In this document: positions 48,100 through 51,180 of the stretch, piece by piece
How positions within the stretch are numbered: position 1 is the first letter of the stretch
Layout: every line of letters begins with the position of its first letter
Assembly (NCBI RefSeq): GCF_003265345.1
Contig: NZ_QFWW01000015.1
Span: 25,442 to 76,621 of the forward strand
Length of the DNA: 51,180 nt
DNA from: Lentzea terrae
Lineage (GTDB): Bacteria; Actinomycetota; Actinomycetes; Mycobacteriales; Pseudonocardiaceae
Direction: 5' to 3'
Translations under genes and position numbers: made by a program
The notes under the pieces: generated by a model
Told to the model about the DNA's origin: nothing
Database searches by the model: none
Seen by the model: only the letters and a program-made list of their open reading frames with translations

Positions 48100-49326
48100 G
48101 TGGGCAAGCCGCGCATCCCGGAAGGCTTCGACTTCACCGACCCCGACATGTACGCGAGTCGCCTGCCGGTCGACGAGCTCGCCGAACTGCGCCGGACCGC
48201 GCCGATCTGGTGGAACTCCAAACCGCACGGCCAGGGCGGTTTCCCCGACGAGGGCTACTGGGTGGTGACCAAGCACCACGACGTCAAGGAGGTCTCGCGC
48301 AACAGCGAGGTGTTCTCCAGCCGCGAGAACACCGCGATCATCCGGTTCAAGGACGACATGCCGCGCGACAACATCGAGATGCAGCGGCTGCTCCTGCTCA
48401 ACATGGATCCGCCGACGCACACCAAGCAGCGCGGCATCGTCTCCCGCGGCTTCACCCCCAAGGCGGTCAACGCCTTGCGTGAAGCCCTCACCGCGCGTGC
48501 CGAGCGGATCGTGGCGGAGGCGGTGGTCAAGGGAAGCGGTGACTTCGTCACGGACGTGGCGTGCGAACTCCCGCTGCAGGCGATCGCGGAGCTCATCGGC
48601 ATCCCGCAGGACGACCGCCGCAAGATCTTCGACTGGTCCAACCAGATGATCGCCTACGACGACCCCGAGTTCGAGATCGAACCGCTCACCGCGGCCACCG
48701 AGCTGCTGGGCTACTCGTGGACGATGGCGGAGGACCGGCGCAAGTGCCCGCGCTCGGACATCGTCACCAAGCTCGTCCAGGCTGACGCGGACGGTGCGTT
48801 CCTCGCGTCGGAAGAGTTCGGCTTCTTCGTGCTGCTGCTTGCCGTGGCCGGCAACGAGACCACGCGCAACGCGATCACGCACGGCATGAAGGCGTTCTTC
48901 GACCATCCCGATCAGTGGGAGCTGTTCAAGGCGCAACGGCCCGCGACGGCCTGCGACGAGATCGTCCGGTGGGCCACGCCGGTGATGTCGTTCCAGCGCA
49001 CCGCAATGGTGGACACCGTGCTGAGCGGCGTGGAGATCAAGCAAGGACAGCGGGTCGGGATGTTCTACTCGTCCGCGAACTTCGACGAAGAGGTGTTCAG
49101 CGAGCCGCAGAAGTTCGACATCACCCGCGACCCCAACCCGCACCTCGGCTTCGGCGGCAGTGGCGCGCACTTCTGCATCGGCGCGAACCTGGCGCGGCTG
49201 GAGATCGACCTGATCTTCAACGCGATCGCCGACGCGATGCCGAACATCCGGCAGCTCGAGGAACCTCGGCGGCTGCGGTCGGGCTGGCTGAACGGCATCA
49301 AAGAGTTCCAAGTCCAGTACGCGTAG
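48100..49326 (+). CDS. cyp125: CYP125-family cytochrome P450, steroid C26/27-hydroxylase
   Basis: This 408-residue P450 has the I-helix motif AGNETTRN (250-257), E287xxR290, the heme loop FGGSGAHFCIGANLAR with ligand C359, and the CYP125-type N-terminus GFDFTDPDMYASRLPVDELA. It oxidises the terminal methyl of the cholesterol side chain, the first step before CoA activation. GTG 48100 is chosen because AGGAGG ends 5 nt upstream. It needs a ferredoxin not encoded here. Confidence 0.94.
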   Translation: MGKPRIPEGFDFTDPDMYASRLPVDELAELRRTAPIWWNSKPHGQGGFPDEGYWVVTKHHDVKEVSRNSEVFSSRENTAIIRFKDDMPRDNIEMQRLLLLNMDPPTHTKQRGIVSRGFTPKAVNALREALTARAERIVAEAVVKGSGDFVTDVACELPLQAIAELIGIPQDDRRKIFDWSNQMIAYDDPEFEIEPLTAATELLGYSWTMAEDRRKCPRSDIVTKLVQADADGAFLASEEFGFFVLLLAVAGNETTRNAITHGMKAFFDHPDQWELFKAQRPATACDEIVRWATPVMSFQRTAMVDTVLSGVEIKQGQRVGMFYSSANFDEEVFSEPQKFDITRDPNPHLGFGGSGAHFCIGANLARLEIDLIFNAIADAMPNIRQLEEPRRLRSGWLNGIKEFQVQYA

Positions 49327-49396
49327 GCGGAGATCGGAGCAGACTGAGAGCTCGCCGGGACGAATACGGCGAATCACATCCGAGGGGGAATTCGGA

Positions 49397-49750
49397 ATGC
49401 TCTCAGTGCTCAAGAAGGCGGGCTTGGTCGTGGTGCTCGCCGCTGCGGCGGCGAGCACGGCCACGCCGGCGTCGGCCGCCAGCTCGCGCTGCGTGGTCGG
49501 TTCGAGCGGCAACTGCACCACCGCCGCGATCCCGGCCGAGCAGTTCATCGACTACTTCGTCGACAACCGCCTGCGCCCGACGGCGTGCTCGTACCAACTG
49601 CGCGAGGTGAGCTCCGGGGTGCTCGTGGGCAGGGGCACGGCCGACCCCGGCGTCGCCGCCCGCGGGCGGGTGACCGGTCTGTCCGGCCGTTACCAGCTGG
49701 AACTGCGGCGCTGCAGCGCCGGGGCGGTCGGCGTGATCGACAACGAGTGA
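49397..49750 (+). CDS. Small secreted protein, hypothetical
   Basis: This 117-residue protein has a clear Sec signal (LKKAGLVVVLAAAAASTATP, cleavage after ASA at about residue 28). The mature part is short, with four cysteines (RCVVG, NCTTA, ACSYQ, RCSAG), probably two disulfides, and a beta-rich pattern. GAGGGGG precedes ATG 49397. I do not recognise the family and see no relation to cyp125, 70 bp upstream. Confidence 0.7.
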   Translation: MLSVLKKAGLVVVLAAAAASTATPASAASSRCVVGSSGNCTTAAIPAEQFIDYFVDNRLRPTACSYQLREVSSGVLVGRGTADPGVAARGRVTGLSGRYQLELRRCSAGAVGVIDNE

Positions 49751-49791
49751 AAGCCGGGGACTGGCACGTCTGGAGGTCGTGCCAGTCCCTT

Positions 49792-50232
49792 TCAGCCGTC
49801 CTGGCGCAGGGTGCCCATCGCGCGTTCCGTCTCCCAGAACGCTCGCACCGACCGGATCAGCCCGTCCTCGCCGACGCGGTAGACGAACACGCCCTCGGTG
49901 TCGACCCGCATGCCACCCGGCAGAAACGCGGAAATGGTGCCGACGTTGGCGCACTCGGACCCGGCCGCGAACGAGTCGTGCATCGCGAACTCGAACCGTT
50001 CGACGCCTGCGATCGCGAGGTCCCAGAACGCGGCGATCGCTGCCTTGCCGTGGTGCCCCTTGCCCTCGGCGTCGAACATCGACGGGCCGACCGGGTCCTC
50101 GACCACGGCGTCCTCGGCGAACAACGCCAGCCACTCGTCCTTCGCGCCCCGCGTCACGGCGTCCATCGAGCGCCACGAGGCGACCCGCGCGGGAGTCTCG
50201 GTGTTGGAGGCCTTCCAGGTCACCGCGGTCAT
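49792..50232 (-). CDS. NTF2-like (SnoaL/ketosteroid-isomerase-fold) protein
   Basis: This 146-residue protein has WRSMDAVTRGAKDEWLALFA, EDAVVEDPVGPSMFDAEGKG and KAAIAAFWDLAIAGVERFEF, the NTF2-like fold with the acidic substrate pocket region typical of SnoaL-like and ketosteroid isomerase relatives. A steroid delta-isomerase role is attractive from context but not shown. ATG 50232 overlaps the stop of the F420 enzyme gene (ATGA), so the two are co-translated. Confidence 0.78.
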   Translation of the reverse strand: MTAVTWKASNTETPARVASWRSMDAVTRGAKDEWLALFAEDAVVEDPVGPSMFDAEGKGHHGKAAIAAFWDLAIAGVERFEFAMHDSFAAGSECANVGTISAFLPGGMRVDTEGVFVYRVGEDGLIRSVRAFWETERAMGTLRQDG

Positions 50233-51089
50233 GCGAACTCTCCGATCACCTCGTCGGCGAAGCGCCGAAGTCCGTCCTTCTTGGCCTGCAGGCTGCCGTC
50301 GAAACCGACGCCGTAGAACAGCCACGGCACCACGATCACGTCCGTCACGCCGATCTCGTCGAGCTGCCGGTAGCCGTCCAGCCCGAACCGGTCGACGCAC
50401 ACGGCCTGGATCTCGAACGGCCGCTCGAACGCGCCGAGGTCCGTCAGTTGTGCGATGACCGACTTGAGGTCGGCGAACTTGATCATCGCGGAAGTCCAGC
50501 CGTCACCGACGCGGGCCGCGCGCTTCAGGGCGGCGGGGGAGTGGCCGCCGACGTAGAACGGGACGGGCGAGGTGGGCGCCGGCGACATCTGCAGGCGGTC
50601 GAAGTCGAAGTACTTGCCGTGGTACTCGACCATGCCGCCGCCCAGCACCAGCTTCAGGACGTCGATCATCTCGTCCACCCGCGGGCCGCGGTTCTTGAAC
50701 GGCGCCCCGCACCACTCGAACTCCTCCGGCGACCAACCCAACCCCACGCCCAAACCGAACCGGTTGCCGGTCATGTGCGCGACCGAGCCGATCTGCCGCG
50801 CGAGCAGCAACGGGTTGCGGGAGCCCAGTTTCAGGACCTGCGTGTAGAAGTGGATCCGGGACGTCACCGCGCCCATCGCGGCCGCGGCGACGAACGGGTC
50901 GACCCACGGGGTATCGGCGTTCCACATGCGGGAGCCGTCTGGCGTGTAGGGATAGTCGGCGGAGACCTTCTCGGAGAAGAAGAGGGAGTCCGGCAGGGCG
51001 ATCGAGGCGTAGCCGCACTCTTCGGCGCACTGGGCGAGTTCGGTCAGCTGGTCGAGCGGGCTCATGGCGATGCCGACGGTGAACTTCAT
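50229..51089 (-). CDS. LLM-class F420-dependent oxidoreductase
   Basis: This 286-residue luciferase-like TIM barrel begins MKFTVGIAMSPLDQLTELAQ. It has LPDSLFFSEKVSADYPYTPD, RFGLGVGLGWSPEEFEWCGA and PVPFYVGGHSPAALKRAARV, as in F420-dependent oxidoreductases such as Rv3520c, found among mycobacterial steroid genes. It should use reduced or oxidised F420; the substrate is unknown. It is coupled to the NTF2-like gene. The last 91 bp of the window upstream show no gene. Confidence 0.82.
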   Translation of the reverse strand: MKFTVGIAMSPLDQLTELAQCAEECGYASIALPDSLFFSEKVSADYPYTPDGSRMWNADTPWVDPFVAAAAMGAVTSRIHFYTQVLKLGSRNPLLLARQIGSVAHMTGNRFGLGVGLGWSPEEFEWCGAPFKNRGPRVDEMIDVLKLVLGGGMVEYHGKYFDFDRLQMSPAPTSPVPFYVGGHSPAALKRAARVGDGWTSAMIKFADLKSVIAQLTDLGAFERPFEIQAVCVDRFGLDGYRQLDEIGVTDVIVVPWLFYGVGFDGSLQAKKDGLRRFADEVIGEFA

Positions 51090-51180
51090 GGCTTCTCCAT
51101 AAGATTGTTGATGTCCAGGACGGGGTGTTCTGGATGCCCGGGACGGCGGGGTGTGGCTGATGGCTTCTTGCCGTTGGGTG

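Overview
This window comes from a high-GC actinobacterium. The protein families, the abundant GTG starts and the 4-base ATGA/GTGA overlaps suggest the Pseudonocardiales (Amycolatopsis, Saccharothrix or Lentzea-like), but the taxon is an inference. Most of the window is a nearly continuous steroid (cholesterol-type) catabolic cluster. It includes both dedicated TetR repressors, KstR and KstR2, and recognisable operators for each.

Layout. 1-1987: a PaoABC-type molybdenum aldehyde oxidoreductase operon, cut by the window edge. 2193-4617: a LuxR-type regulator, a small hypothetical protein and an orphan MmpS-like protein. 4694-11814: kstR, divergent from a side-chain degradation operon (fused fadE34-like ACAD, fadE28/fadE29, chsH2/chsH1, ltp2). 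11953-17510: an accessory block holding a secreted GH54/CBM13 arabinofuranosidase, a Clp-N-domain protein, an HTH/DUF1835 pair and a SnoaL/LuxR pair. 17493-22239 (minus): kstD, kshA, a small Cys-rich protein, kshB and hsd4B, attacking rings A/B. 22357-29862 (plus): a second KstD-like flavoprotein and hsaE-G-F-A-D-C-B, which process the seco-steroid and degrade rings A/B. 29848-31271: a methyltransferase/MerR pair and a tiny ORF. 31349-45145: the KstR2-type block for rings C/D (fadE33-32-31, a crotonase-like protein, fadD3 | fadE30, ipdF, kstR2, fadA6; ipdC-B-A-echA20 | two SDRs). 45277-46650: a lipoprotein and a secreted ricin-type lectin. 46849-49326: divergent fadA5 and cyp125. 49397-51089: a secreted small protein, an NTF2-like protein and an LLM-class F420 oxidoreductase.

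How it works together (family knowledge). CYP125 oxidises the side-chain terminus. FadA5, FadE34, FadE28/29, ChsH1/H2 and Ltp2 shorten the side chain. KstD and KshAB open ring B, and HsaA-HsaG convert the resulting catechol to small metabolites plus HIP. FadD3 activates HIP; FadE30, IpdF, IpdC, EchA20, IpdAB, FadA6 and FadE31-33 finish rings C/D. KstR boxes (TnnAACnnGTTnnA) lie at 5385, 22263, 47996 and 48072. A perfect KstR2 box (AnCAAGnnCTTGnT) lies at 36574 and a degenerate one at 43475. No mce4 transporter is present in the window.

Points most worth a second look: a 73-bp imperfect repeat of the ltp2 3' end flanking the arabinofuranosidase gene, in which all four differences are synonymous; a 79-residue five-cysteine protein translationally coupled between KshA and KshB; and a crotonase-fold protein in the fadD3 operon that lacks both catalytic glutamates.
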